From the NCBI GenBank assembly GCA_029817715.1, contig JARUPY010000539.1, forward strand, positions 967,501 through 1,031,500: DNA of 64,000 nucleotides, in the 5' to 3' direction. Made by a program: the position numbers and the translations under genes. The notes beneath the pieces are model-generated. The model saw only the letters and a program-made list of their open reading frames with translations. It was not told the DNA's origin and searched no databases. This document shows, piece after piece, positions 23,946 through 40,884 of this stretch (the stretch's first letter is position 1; every line of letters begins with the position of its first letter). The stretch comes from Melastoma dodecandrum (Eukaryota > Streptophyta > Magnoliopsida > Myrtales > Melastomataceae).

Positions 23946-24428
23946 CAATGTTTTTAATACATGCAATGTCCTTCTATAGATATTAGAACAGGGTATATGA
24001 AGGTCCCTCACCTTATCTGGGCCATTTTTCGAGTGCATTCCTCAGTTTGGTCTTTTTCTTTTTCAGATGAAACATGGATAAGCCTTCAATACTGTCTGCA
24101 CGGATCGTTCAGGTCTTCTCTCGGTCCCTAGATGCAAGGGGAAGTTTTTATGACAGAGCTCGAACAGAACATTCTAGTTCCGTAAGTTGTCCAGGAAGAC
24201 TCATTCCTCGTACCCTATAAAGCATCATAAAATGCATGAATATCGTATACAGCATTACCTTAGGTCGAATATACATAAAACACAAATTACATGGACGATT
24301 TGGGAGGTTTGTCTTGGCCCCTTCCTTTCTCTAACACGGGTATATTTTTGTCTGTCTATACAGGGTTAATATTCGGCATAATGATTTGGGGAATCCTTTT
24401 TCTTGTCTTGATCATTGTGCCGAACATA

Positions 24429-24734
24429 TCAAGGATGGGCACCATGATTGTCAGTGGAGCACATTGAGGAGTAACCGAGAGGCTGATCATTGATGTAGCG
24501 GCTTGGAGCTGATTCGCGTCGGGGTCCTTTAGGTAAGCAGGTCTTGATCACATTCCCATCTTGGGATCCCCCACCCAGGAATCCCGTTCCTGGATTTAGG
24601 ATGACATGATGGTTTGTAGACGGCGGCGATTTGAGCTGCCTCGAAGTGGCAACATAGGTGCTGGGATAAACTAAGAGAAGAAGTGCACAGAATAGAAGAA
24701 CTGAACTGGGAGTCGTCATGACAGTTGAGTGCAA
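24429..24734 (-). CDS. Small secreted peptide precursor, IDA-like
   Basis: 101 residues, single exon. N-terminal signal peptide (VLLFCALLLLVYPSTYVA, residues about 11-28), a variable middle, then a C-terminal block CLPKGPRRESAPSRYIN. A Pro/Gly/Ser core with SAPSR-N after a basic patch resembles the IDA/IDL peptide family (PIPPSAPSKRHN type), particularly the more divergent IDL6/7-like members, which are cleaved and sensed by HAESA-type receptors. The link is inference from a short motif. An alternative start is the second Met (MTTPSS). Two Cys in the tail could also suggest another secreted family. Confidence 0.6.
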   Translation of the reverse strand: MHSTVMTTPSSVLLFCALLLLVYPSTYVATSRQLKSPPSTNHHVILNPGTGFLGGGSQDGNVIKTCLPKGPRRESAPSRYINDQPLGYSSMCSTDNHGAHP

Positions 24735-27700
24735 TGCTTGAAGGGTGAATTTTGGAATACCTGTAACTGAAGCAATGGGGTGGAGGGGCCTATAAATAAT
24801 GGTTTCATGAGAAGGAAGAGTTGGATCGGATTAGATGTCATCACCACCTCGGATAACATCATGCGGAAAAGGCAATTCACGGTTGAGATATTGCATTTGC
24901 AGCAGACCTTTTGACCTTTTTAGGCAGCAGGACTTCTGTGCTGTCCCGTGCATTCATTCAATATGGTCATTCTATCATTGTCATCTTCCTCGAGAGTCAA
25001 ATTCCGTATGACATCAAGACATCTTCCCGTGACACATGGAGGCTTTGCATTGGTCCAACGAGGTAAGTGGGTGGTTCAGCAATCCGTCTGATCTGAACTG
25101 TTGGTTTTGATTAAATGCTTAAAGTTTTGGACAGCATTCTGGAAAAATTTTCAGTTACCTTCTTGTGAGTTGTCTGACAAGATCTTAGGAGTAAATGGGG
25201 AGGCACCCAACAAATCTTCCTGGACATGGATTGCATATCCGGAAAGAAAAGGGGCATGTGATCAGACCAAAATCCCAACAGGAGCTGTTCCAGTGGGCCG
25301 ATTTTGTAAGAGAGGCGATTGGGCTCTGATCACCCTCTATGCCTAGAAAAGCTATGCTATAGTGAAATCACAATGTTGCACGATGACCTTCGTTTAATGG
25401 AGAAACTAAAGGACTGAAGCTTTTTATCCATGAATGAATGGGATTCGTTCTCCTTATCAGAACCGCTACTTATTACATCATGGACAGAATTTGGATGGAA
25501 GTGCGAAAGCTTGTTCCGCGAAAACCCACCAACCCGGATGATGGCGCGGTCTCTTCTCCCAAAGCCATGGTTGGTAGTCAAGGTAACAAAATGACTGGGG
25601 AACAAATCCAAATGTAGTACTAATCACGGACTAAAGATTAGTATTAGTTCTAATCTCAAGACAATTGAAATCTTGAAAGAAATAATATAATAAATAGAAA
25701 GAATGAAAGGGAAAATGGGGCAATAGTGCTTTGAGACATTGTCCTCACATCCCAACAAGACAAAAGGGGGCTCTCACATTAACGAGGACCATTATGGGTC
25801 TTATAATCAAGATTCCTCCGTTATAATCAACGAAATTAAGAAAATGTCTCCCCCTCCCGACGCATATCCTATAAATCACCGTCAGATCATTCGTGTCAGT
25901 GGATTACATAATCCGTAGATATTGCGCCGCTCAGGTTATGGCCGACAGGGTGCCGCCTATGACCTTATCTTGTCGGGATCGATTCTCGTCGCGACAAATA
26001 TAAAATGATGGTTGTTGTATTTCCCTAATCTTTTGTGGCATATATTCCTCCCACTCTTCCTTAAACCTACTTAGTTATAATTGGAAGATGAAATGTTGCT
26101 TTTGTTAGAAGAATATATCATGTGCAACCATGAGAGCCTCTCATTTTTTTTTCTAATAAGATAAAAAAGGGGGGGGATTGAGTTGAGTTGCCATTGGAAA
26201 CGACAAAGTAACAAAGCCGAGGCCTTTCCCTTGTAAATATTATTCCATATTTATTGAAATATTATCTAAAAACTCGATCTTCCAAGACCAATGCATTAGT
26301 CACACGTATAAAGTTATCAAAAACTAGTAATTAAAAATTATTAGATAAAATCGAGGAGGATTCAGGTGAATTTTGATTTGAACAATAGGTGATTTTGACA
26401 TAAAGCTACTGATAAAACTCCCTTTGTTTCTTGTCTGTTGATTTGATGGGTCTGGAATCTATCTAAAACCCACTAAACTAACTCAACTCATGAATCACTT
26501 TAGTTTTCTTACAACATTAACACCCATGTCGTCATCACCAACACGAACCGAGTTTTGGCGAACTCTGTTCTTTATGTGATGTACTACTACTCTACAACAA
26601 GCAACATAGAGCCGGGTGGGGAGGTGGGGGAATCGAATCGTCCGCCCCCATCACGACTCCGATGACGAACGTGTCCGACCAGATCAGGCCCCACCTCTTG
26701 GAAACCTAGTCAAAGGAGGATGATGTCGTTAGATGCCTTGTTGGAGGATCCGATTCCATGGTAGAGGAGGTCCAATAGACTCAATTGTACAAAAAAAAAA
26801 AAAATTCGATTGGTTAAAAAGAAAAAAAAAATTGTGGGGGATGTGGCCCGGGATGGGATTCAATCGATTGGTAAAGATTTGTTGATGTGGGTGGTGGTGG
26901 GGGATGGAGAAATCACATTCAGAGCAAATCAAGAAGGACAATAATATTTTATCTTTTGGTGTTTTTCCAAAGTGGGGGGAGTTTGTACCATCCCTTTTGC
27001 ATATTAATGTAAATAATGTATTTGTAATAACCAAGAAAGAAAGAAAGAAAAAAAATCATTTCCATTGTTTCAATCATTCCCATCTCATAATATCCCCCTC
27101 CCCTCCAACTTTTCACCACCCCGTAATCTTAAAACTTCCCTTCAGATTGATTGGGAGAATAACATTCTTGCGAGAAAGTATGCACATATTTATTTGATCA
27201 GCCTCGCCGCCTGAGTTGTTGTTGGGTTTTTATATTTGGTTGGAATATTTAGTTTAGAGATATGCCACCACTAATCCGGACAACCTCGGAATCAAATCAA
27301 ATCCGTGGTTTATTTTATTTCATATGAAGGAGGAGAATGATCTGTTCTGCAAGGAACATGAAACAACAACTGCTACTCACATTAAAAAAAGGTGGGTGGG
27401 GGGTTAGAACCAGGCAAGTTGCCGCCTGCCCCAAATGAAATCCGGGCGGCTGGCTAACCTTAAAAAGGAGGCGAATCTTACTACAACCACATGGTGGCTC
27501 GTGGCGGGTTCGCCCCCTAACCCTAACATCACCTTTCTTATAGACAAATGGTTCACAGTGCTGTTGTTGCTAGTGTAGTTTGATCAAGTTAATTCCAGTT
27601 ATTTCAGATTATTTCATCACATTTAGCACCTCCCAGGTGAGCGAAAACGCGCAGAGACGATTTCCGGGTAGGTGTCAGCCAGATGATCGGCTTAAAAGGA

Positions 27701-28290
27701 AAAAGTATGAATTGAAACCGACTTCAAAGGTTTCGAAGGAGTCGAATATGTTAAAGTTATGTTACAATCTTTTTGTAGTGGTCGTACATACAATTGGTGT
27801 CAACTGCTTTGAATTGGAATAGAAAGTTAAAGAAACGACCGGTCGATTACATCAATATGGGGAATCAATTGAACCACGTATCAACCATCCACCACGAAAA
27901 AGAAGAGAAGAGAAAAAAGATTAGATAGATGCCCCTCCTTATGAACCAATACCTTTTAAACACAGTTCGTCATTTAGTTGGTGATTTTTTTCCCCCATAC
28001 TTATCGAAATTCTCCACCTATTACTGCCCTTTTTACATGACGTGATGATTATGATCATCTTTATTTTTCTTCTCTTTATCGAAAAATTCCACCTCACGGT
28101 TTTTAAATTTGGATCGGCGCAAAGAGATGAGATGAGACTCCCAACTGTGATAATGACATCAAATGACTGTTCGGCAAATGGATTCGAGTCGAAGAAAAGT
28201 GGTCGTATTCAAATTAGATAGACATTGCATATATCTTTAATAAGTAGATGTTTGAATCATTCGAGAGAATCGTTGGTTGATTGAATTTTT
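24735..28290. other. Gene-poor AT-rich interval
   Basis: 3.5 kb with short A and T runs and microsatellite-like GAAA tracts (near 27030-27055). ORFs are short and show no family similarity that I recognise. No terminal repeats were found. It may include distal promoter of the MIR172 gene that follows. Confidence 0.45.
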
Positions 28291-28292
28291 CT

Positions 28293-28303
28293 GTATATAT
28301 ATA
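28293..28303 (+). promoter_or_regulatory. TATA box of the MIR172 primary transcript
   Basis: TATATATATAG, about 280 bp before the hairpin, followed by a pyrimidine-rich leader (TTCTTCCTCC tracts at 28340-28380) typical of plant transcript 5' ends. Confidence 0.55.
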
Positions 28304-28570
28304 GATAAGGATGGAGTTGGGATTAACATACGGCATAAGCTTCTCTTCTTCCTCCATCTTCTTCTCCTTCTCCTTCTTTGAGTTTTTCCCCCTCCCCTTT
28401 TTCTTGATCTATATTTTTTATTTCAGTTTTTTGGGGGTTCTTTCTTTCTTTCTTTTTTTACATTTTGATCTTTTGTTGGTTGATTTTCATCCGAGGAGTT
28501 GTGTTTAGAAGGAGCAAAAAAAAAAAAGGTGGTTGATCTATTTGATCTTCATCTCCGAAGTCGTTGTTTG

Positions 28571-28706
28571 CAGGTGCAGCAGCATCAAGATTCACACCTG
28601 TATGTGACTCACTTGCGGCCTAATTCGACAAAGGAGTAGTCTGTTTGATTCGTTTTAGGCTGTGGGTTGGTTGTTCAAATTGAGAATCTTGATGATGCTG
28701 CATCAG
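28571..28706 (+). ncRNA. MIR172: microRNA miR172 precursor
   Basis: The 3' arm at 28683-28703 is a perfect 21-nt miR172 (AGAATCTTGATG...CTGCAT). The 5' arm at about 28576-28596 (GCAGCAGCATCAAGATTCACA region) pairs with it as the star strand with 2-nt 3' overhangs, leaving a loop of about 85 nt. miR172 represses AP2-class genes and promotes the adult phase and flowering. A long pri-miRNA with exons or introns is likely but its limits cannot be seen. Confidence 0.95.
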
Positions 28707-30060
28707 CAATCCAATGACTGTTTAGCGAAAAATTTAGTCCGAAATCTTCGAGTTCCGAGGTAAAATCTGTAACCCCCAGATCGATTATCTCTGGTCTCTT
28801 TACCAAACCTCGATGAGCCTTCTTTGTTTCCTATGCAGTGTTTTGCAGGATTAATCGAAGACTTCATCGACCTCGGATCAGCAGAGCTGGTCCATGAATC
28901 ATATCTCACTTGAGCTGATCAAGTAACACTCTTTTAGGTTGGTTAATCGCAGTTTCCTTTTGGGGGTTTCTTTTCTAGTCAACCACTGTGGATAGTTTAG
29001 GGTTTTTGGGGGGATGATTTTTTGAAACTTCTATCAAAGTTTTCTTATAGGGGAAAAAACTTGACCCGGAAGTTCCTTCCGAGATTTGAGTTTCGCTCGA
29101 GAACTGTATCGTGTGGCGTCGCAGATCATTCCAAACTCTCTTCATTTACTGGGAGCCTTCTGCTCATCGAGTCCGCGTTATTGAACCATTTTACAAGGTA
29201 TAATTTATTGGTCTGATCTTCCACTGATTGTTGTCGGGTTGGAAATTATGTTCCCAATACCTAATCTTACGTTCGTGACTATAACTGTAACTACAAGTGT
29301 CTTGTTCTTTAGCCGGTTCTTGATTAGATTTTCCGAGCTGAGTTCTGTGGCCACAGAACTCAAATGGTGACTCTCATCGAACGATTCTGGTTGAGTGTCG
29401 GATATCGAAGCTGACCGGTAAACGAAAAAATTGATCGCTTTTACTTGCAGATCCTGAACGCATGAAGAAATTGATGGACAACCTTAGAGGCATATAGGAC
29501 CCTGGGAGACTCGAACTTCCTGCTCTTTAATTTCTCAGGCAAGTGTTTGATCCACGGCTCGACCTTAGGGTAGTAATGAGATTGTACTATTGGCAGATGG
29601 CTTTTGATGGATCGGCTGAGGCCATTTTAAATTTCCTTGTCGGATATCTGTGGCCCTGCCCAGATTGAAGTTGAGTATGGACATCCACGTAAATCAGGTC
29701 TCGACACGACTTGATCTCACAGGAAGGCAAGCACATGATTGAGTGAGTAGCCATGCTCTCTCCGATGGATGTCTAGCCTTATACAACTAGACCAACCACA
29801 GAATGCACTTGTTATTTTCTCTGACACTGGCTCGGAATGAGCGGGACGAACTGGGAATTCTTCTGGCAGGTTATCATGAGGAGTGGACGACAGGCGGGAT
29901 GACAATCATGAAGGGCCTAGACGCACAATGACTACCGGAGCAATGAATCTGCCTGCGGAAAAAAGGATGACCACTGGACGCAATTTTTCCTTTATATTTT
30001 TTTGCGTGACATCAAGTCGAAGCTTGGCAGCGTAGGACACCTATAAACCCCCTAGTCGAA
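28707..30060. other. Downstream of MIR172; no protein gene seen
   Basis: Probably contains the rest of the pri-miR172 transcript. A tRNA-like motif near 29497-29575 is listed separately. Otherwise nothing was recognised. Confidence 0.35.
29497..29575 (-). repeat. tRNA-like (SINE-type) remnant
   Basis: Minus strand has a B-box-like AGTTCGAGTCTCCC and an upstream AAGGTCGAGCCGTGGAT block resembling an A-box arm, with short complementary ends. The cloverleaf is poor, so a degenerate tRNA-derived SINE or dead tRNA is more likely than a working gene. Confidence 0.3.
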
Positions 30061-30340
30061 TCACTGCCAATGATCTTTCACGAAGAAGCCATAGCATCCG
30101 TAGGTAAACTCGGACACATACAGGATCAACCCGAGCAGCACATAAGCCATCAAACCCAGCCTTTCGCTCAGTATTCGTCCTCTGTAAATGATATTTCATG
30201 TACCACTACTTCCTCCACGAGTAACTAATGAACAAAGCCCGATCACCAAATCCTAGAAGAAAGAAAACAAACCATTACAAAAACTCGCCAAACCTACTCG
30301 GCATTTTCGGTTCGCTTCGGACCATCCAGAACCGATTCAT
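30061..30340 (-). CDS. 55-residue single-TM membrane protein, two exons
   Basis: Exon 1 30294-30340 and exon 2 30061-30181 (GTTTGG donor, TTTACAG acceptor) splice in phase to MNRFWMVRSEPKMPSRGRIL..., a central hydrophobic helix LGLMAYVLLGLILYVSEF and the tail TYGCYGFFVKDHWQ, then stop. The basic N-terminus, one membrane helix and aromatic tail read like a conserved microprotein, but I do not recognise the family and give no function. The clean splice sites and coding-like composition are the evidence. Confidence 0.6.
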
Positions 30341-30799
30341 CCTATGATTATGGATGTTCCATGACAGTGTTTTGTAATGAGATGTCCTTACATATCAGCA
30401 CAATTGACGACAATCGCCACACTTAAACCCTATTTACGCAGCCAATGATTTACTTCTGCTTCAAAAATCTAAAAAACCACAGTTTGAGTGCCGTGGCGCC
30501 ATGAATATTTATTGGATCCACTTTAGGTTTTCCTTGGGTCCCCCCCGTCAATCCCATCCAGTCCTCCCATAAATTATTTTCATGTACTTCTTTTTCTTTG
30601 TACCGGAGTTTTGGCATGATACGAGAGGCCGAGGCGACAAGGCACATGAAATGTGGCAGAGATGCTAATCGATCTTCTACCCCCCCTCTCTTTCTTTTAT
30701 TTATTTATTTTTTCATTTTATATACCCGAGCGAGATGATGCTTCAAATCATATGATTTTATTATTTAAGAGGTTTTACGAGCGAATGGTGTTTTCTAAT
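30341..30799. other. Intergenic
   Basis: Upstream of the 55-residue protein gene and flank of the foldback element. No gene seen. Confidence 0.4.
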
Positions 30800-31403
30800 T
30801 TATTTTTAGGCAAAATATACGTTTATGGCATCAACTTCGAGCCAACTTTTTGTTTTGTCATCAACTTAGTTTGTTATATAATTTTGTCACCAACTTTTCT
30901 TTTTATTTTGATTTTGGCAAATCATAAATTTCTTCTAGCGAAAGCCAAACAAGGCCTTAATATAGTCTAACCTGTGTCCTATAATAGTGGAATTTCGACA
31001 TCTCATTCATTCGTCTCATAATCCACTTTATCTGTAATAGTCGCCCCCTAATAGAACATCATCCGACATTCATCGATTTTTCATATTTTTTGACAACATA
31101 AGCAACTATCGTTAACTTCGGCTTTCAATTCACTTGATTTGTTCATCAAAATTTTATAATTAAAAAACAAATGAAAGGTTTCAATATTATTTCCTATTTT
31201 TTAATTTTTTTTTTCTTTTAGTCAATAAATGAAAATTGTCTATTAAGGCTTTGTTTGGCTTTCGCTAGAAGAAATTCATGATTGGCCAAAATCAAAATAA
31301 AAACAAAAGTTTGTGACAAAATTATATAACAAACTAAGTTAATGATAAAACAGAAAGTTTGCTCAAACTTGAGGCCATAAATTGATATTTTGCCTTATTT
31401 TTA
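30800..31403 (+). mobile_element. Non-autonomous foldback element with 9-bp target duplication (MULE-type MITE)
   Basis: Element 30809-31394 (586 bp). Left arm (30809 to about 30958) and right arm (about 31243-31394) are inverted copies at roughly 85% identity by eye. They begin GGCAAAATAT and contain CTTAGTTTGTTATATAATT and TTCTAGCGAAAGCCAAACAA. The identical 9-mer TTATTTTTA flanks it at 30800-30808 and 31395-31403. A 9-bp target duplication with long inverted repeats starting with G is the signature of Mutator-like elements. The centre (about 280 bp) is AT-rich without an ORF, so it has no transposase of its own. Confidence 0.85.
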
Positions 31404-31600
31404 TACTTGAAAAAAGTTGGTGCATAAGACATTGCGGGCCGAAGATTGAAGCAGCCCATGTACCGTAATAACATTAGCCCAAGTCCATTAAGGTTGTCCT
31501 AAGCCCACTATGCGTGTTCGTTCTCCTCCCCCTACTGCTTTCTTTGTATTGTTCTTTCTTCTTCTTGTTCTTTCTACTTCTGCCCGCTCAGATTTATGGG

Positions 31601-31765
31601 ATGAAATTGAGGAGGTTCGCCTTGGTTACGGTCCTCGCGGTCTTTCTCGTGATCGGTTTCGTGAGTTACGCCACCCTTTTTGTTTACGTTCGAGATCATG
31701 GGGGCCTGAGGAGCTCGGCGGTTTTCAGTTTCCTGGCTTTCTATCAAAGGCAATTTGCTCTGTAG
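31601..31765 (+). CDS. Short membrane-anchor ORF, doubtful
   Basis: 54 residues starting [20 protein letters not shown], a basic start plus one hydrophobic helix, preceded by a pyrimidine-rich leader (31520-31590). It could be the first exon of a type II membrane protein whose remainder is lost, or chance. No family recognised. Confidence 0.25.
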   Translation: MKLRRFALVTVLAVFLVIGFVSYATLFVYVRDHGGLRSSAVFSFLAFYQRQFAL

Positions 31766-32116
31766 TAGTTGGGCAGTGAGATCCTGATGAGCAGAACATC
31801 TCCTTGTTCCTACCGACATCAGCCCAAATATTTGCCCCTCCGCAAGTATGGTTTGGTCGCCCTTGAGGTAATTGGTAAGTATATCTGGAGAACAGTTGAA
31901 AAGGTTCGAATTCTGTGTGATGTCGACCATTTGAATTTGATCGATAAGCAAACTCAAAGGTAATCCAAACTCACGGTTCACATATGCCGGTTACCACATT
32001 CAATTTTGACAGGGGGCAATAGGAGCCTAACGGGCAGGCTGCGAGAAAGTAAGGTCAAATTTACTAGATCAGGCGAACATCAGGCTCTAAAATATTCAAC
32101 CCATTGTGTACCATAC

Positions 32117-32936
32117 CTACGGATCATGCATGTAAGACCAAAAGGACAGAAGAAACCAGGATAGCAGGCCTGGCAGTTATCAATCCTGGGCGGAATATCA
32201 GCGGCATTCTCAAGATCAACCTGCTGACCGGCACCGACACTACATGCCCACCCAGGTTCGCAGCCGGAGATCCACATGCTGAGATTACAATTCTGGTTTG
32301 GCTTGAGATAGCTACTGCTTGCTGATGCTTGAAACAGATAGCTGAAATAAAATTTAAGTTCCGCCACAGTGCACAGCCTCTGTCCAATATCTCCTATCAT
32401 GTCCAAAAGGCAACAAACACAAATTCTTACAATCATGTATCTCAACCTTGGCGAATCAACCAAACACCGGATCTACTTTTTCCCACATTCAGACATCACA
32501 AGAGGTGACATAACATTCATACCCTGGGTTTGCTTGATGCAGTTAGACAAGAAATCCAGATTAGACGAGAAATTGAGGGCATTATTCAAATCCTGCTTCC
32601 TGAAAAGTTTTTGAAACTCCCCCATGAACATTAACAAAGTACCTCAAACAGATCACAATCCAATGTCCACAAAAGGCAGTTATATACTCACGGGTTCCTG
32701 ATACAGAAGCTGAACCTGTTGTTAATCTCGTACCTAAGAGAAGTGGTGAGATTCGAGACCTTGCTGTACAAGAGCTGGGTTAACAGGAGGAGAACGACGG
32801 GATTATCGAACTGGTTGTAGTCCTTCAAGTCCTGGGTCCGGACAGGCAATGCCGCCGCTGCAAGACAACACAGTACGAGAACTACCCTCGACGTCCGCAT
32901 CGATGCTTCCACCCTGGGCTCGTCATCGGGGCTCAT
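32117..32936 (-). pseudogene. ABCG24/ABCG28-type transporter, N-terminal fragment only
   Basis: Exons 32692-32936, 32523-32599 and 32117-32393 join in phase. They give a signal peptide (VVLVLCCLAAAALPVRTQ), DLNNALNFSSNLDFLS and the Cys-rich extracellular block LKPNQNCNLS, SGCEPGWACSVGAGQQVDL, NCQACYPGFFCPFGLTCMI. This is the N-terminal region peculiar to large plant half-size ABCG transporters of about 1100 residues. After CMI the similarity stops at once, near 32125, and neither the nucleotide-binding domain nor the membrane domain is found in the remaining sequence. It is a truncated copy. Confidence 0.82.
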
Positions 32937-32939
32937 CCG

Positions 32940-34717
<1,778 letters not shown>

Positions 34718-35057
34718 GAGCATCTTGTTTACTGAGATCATTCGCCGGTGATCCTTTGCATTTGCTGATCGGAACTCTCGGTTGTGTCGGATCGAATTGC
34801 TCACCTCTTTCTGTGAGGATGATCATTTGAAATGTTTTCCTTTTCCAGATCGACTCACAAATTTTAGCAAAACTAATCGATCACGTCGGAACAGTAACCC
34901 AAGTTGCCAAAACATTGAACAAACGAAGAAATCTAAACGAAGCTGTGAGCTTTCCAGAAATGTCGAATCAAAACGTACACAAACCTAAAATCTACAACTA
35001 GCTAATCTTTTCCCCCTCTGATCTAAACCAGAATGGCCTCGTTGATTCCATTGCCAA

Positions 35058-35475
35058 TCAGCTCACGTAACGGCTGGTTTTCCTCCTGTGCCGACTACAA
35101 TCCTACACGAACCTAAAAGAGCGGCCGCATCCCCCCACCTTACACTCATGAGGTTGCTCGCCCGTGTGCACATGTATGTGCTCGGTCTAGGGACATTTCA
35201 GAGGAAGGTTATCCTTGTGAACAAGGTAGTGAAGTGCCGCATACTTGTGAGATCCTACCTTCTTCCCACAACCTTCTACCGGGCACCGGTTCCTTCTTTG
35301 CATGGATAATCCTTCCTTCGTCTTAAATCTCATCCGGCATCCTTCGATGCCACTTGTGAGAAAGCTTTGTGTTCCCCTTCTCCTCGGTTTCTGAAACGGA
35401 ACTATTATCCCTTGGGACCTTTGCCATTTTGGCTGGCCTTTCTATGCGAAGTTCAGGGATGTCGATATCGACATT
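35058..35475 (-). pseudogene. Broken C2H2 zinc-finger tail of the ELF6-like gene
   Basis: Directly downstream of the stop at 35476 and first in the same frame, the minus strand reads NVDIDIPELRIERPAKMAKV, and later CRMRFKTKEGL, RCPVEGCGKKVGSHKYAALH, TEHIHVHTGEQP, CGRSFRFV and SRHRRKT, ending in TGA at 35058. These are the four fingers of ELF6/REF6. Damage: stop before the linker, loss of 2 bases at the first Cys (35350 region), about 13 codons missing in finger 3 with TAG in place, and TAG after RFV in finger 4. Confidence 0.9.
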
Positions 35476-39986
<4,511 letters not shown>

Positions 39987-40884
39987 CAGATCAAAGCCAC
40001 CAACAAGTAGCCAATGCTCCCCACTAAACAACCCACAAAACCAAACCAATGCGAAGCACCCAACGCCACTCGCTCGAACGAGACCAAGTAACCCGCAAGA
40101 CCTAAATTTTCCAGAAACCCTAGAATCAGCAAACCATGGACGAGACGCACAAACCCACCAACGGTCCTATTCCCCTCTACAACCGACAGCGCCCCAATCT
40201 AGACGGGCCCAAAAACATCAGTGCGGCATTGAAGAAAACGCGCGACAAAGATCGAAACTTTATGCCCGGTAAACGCACCTACGAAAAAAATCCCTTTCGC
40301 GGGTCGAAGTTATTCAGTGAGAAATCGGTTTTGCTCTACTCCCGCGGGCTCGAGGCGGGGTTGGGTCAGGGAATGGGGAAGAGACGCGCAGGATAGCGTT
40401 GGCGAAAGCGGAACCTTTAAACTGAGCAGTCGGCGCACGTTCGTTCTTTTATTGAACAGAAAAAGAAAACAATAAAATTTAGTTTCATTTTAATTTTGAT
40501 GTCTATATAATTTGTTTATGGTGGAATTGGTTCCACCCATTTAATAATAGTAACTTAGGACACACAAACCTTGTTTCACGTACGTTTTGGTAATGATTTA
40601 AGGAGGACATAACGATGCCCAAAAGCCGGTCCTGTTGGAAAATGTCATGATTGAAAGATTATAAATTTGATTTTTCCATGAAGGGCTGTTCGTTCCTCAA
40701 ATTTAGCCCTGAGGTTGAGGCAGAGAGGATTGGGATTACAACTTCTTCTTTCACTTCACAAATTGCACGAGAAAACATTACATTGAGACAAGAACAACCA
40801 ACCAAATAATAAAATAAACCGGATGTTATTTAGGGCTAAAGTTTTTTTTTTCTTTTTCTCGCTTGGGATTGTTGTTTTGCTTGC
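39987..40884. other. 5' leader of the ELF6-like gene and PAL 3' flank
   Basis: C/G-rich leader to about 40400, then AT-rich intergenic and the PAL 3'UTR. No further gene. Confidence 0.45.

Noticed and set aside
24735..28290. Search for LTR retrotransposon ends in the gene-poor interval
   Set aside because: No paired direct repeats, primer-binding site or polyprotein motif could be seen.
28311..28508. Phe/Ser-rich ORF before MIR172
   Set aside because: A pyrimidine-rich leader read in frame; no family, and it lies in the probable pri-miRNA.
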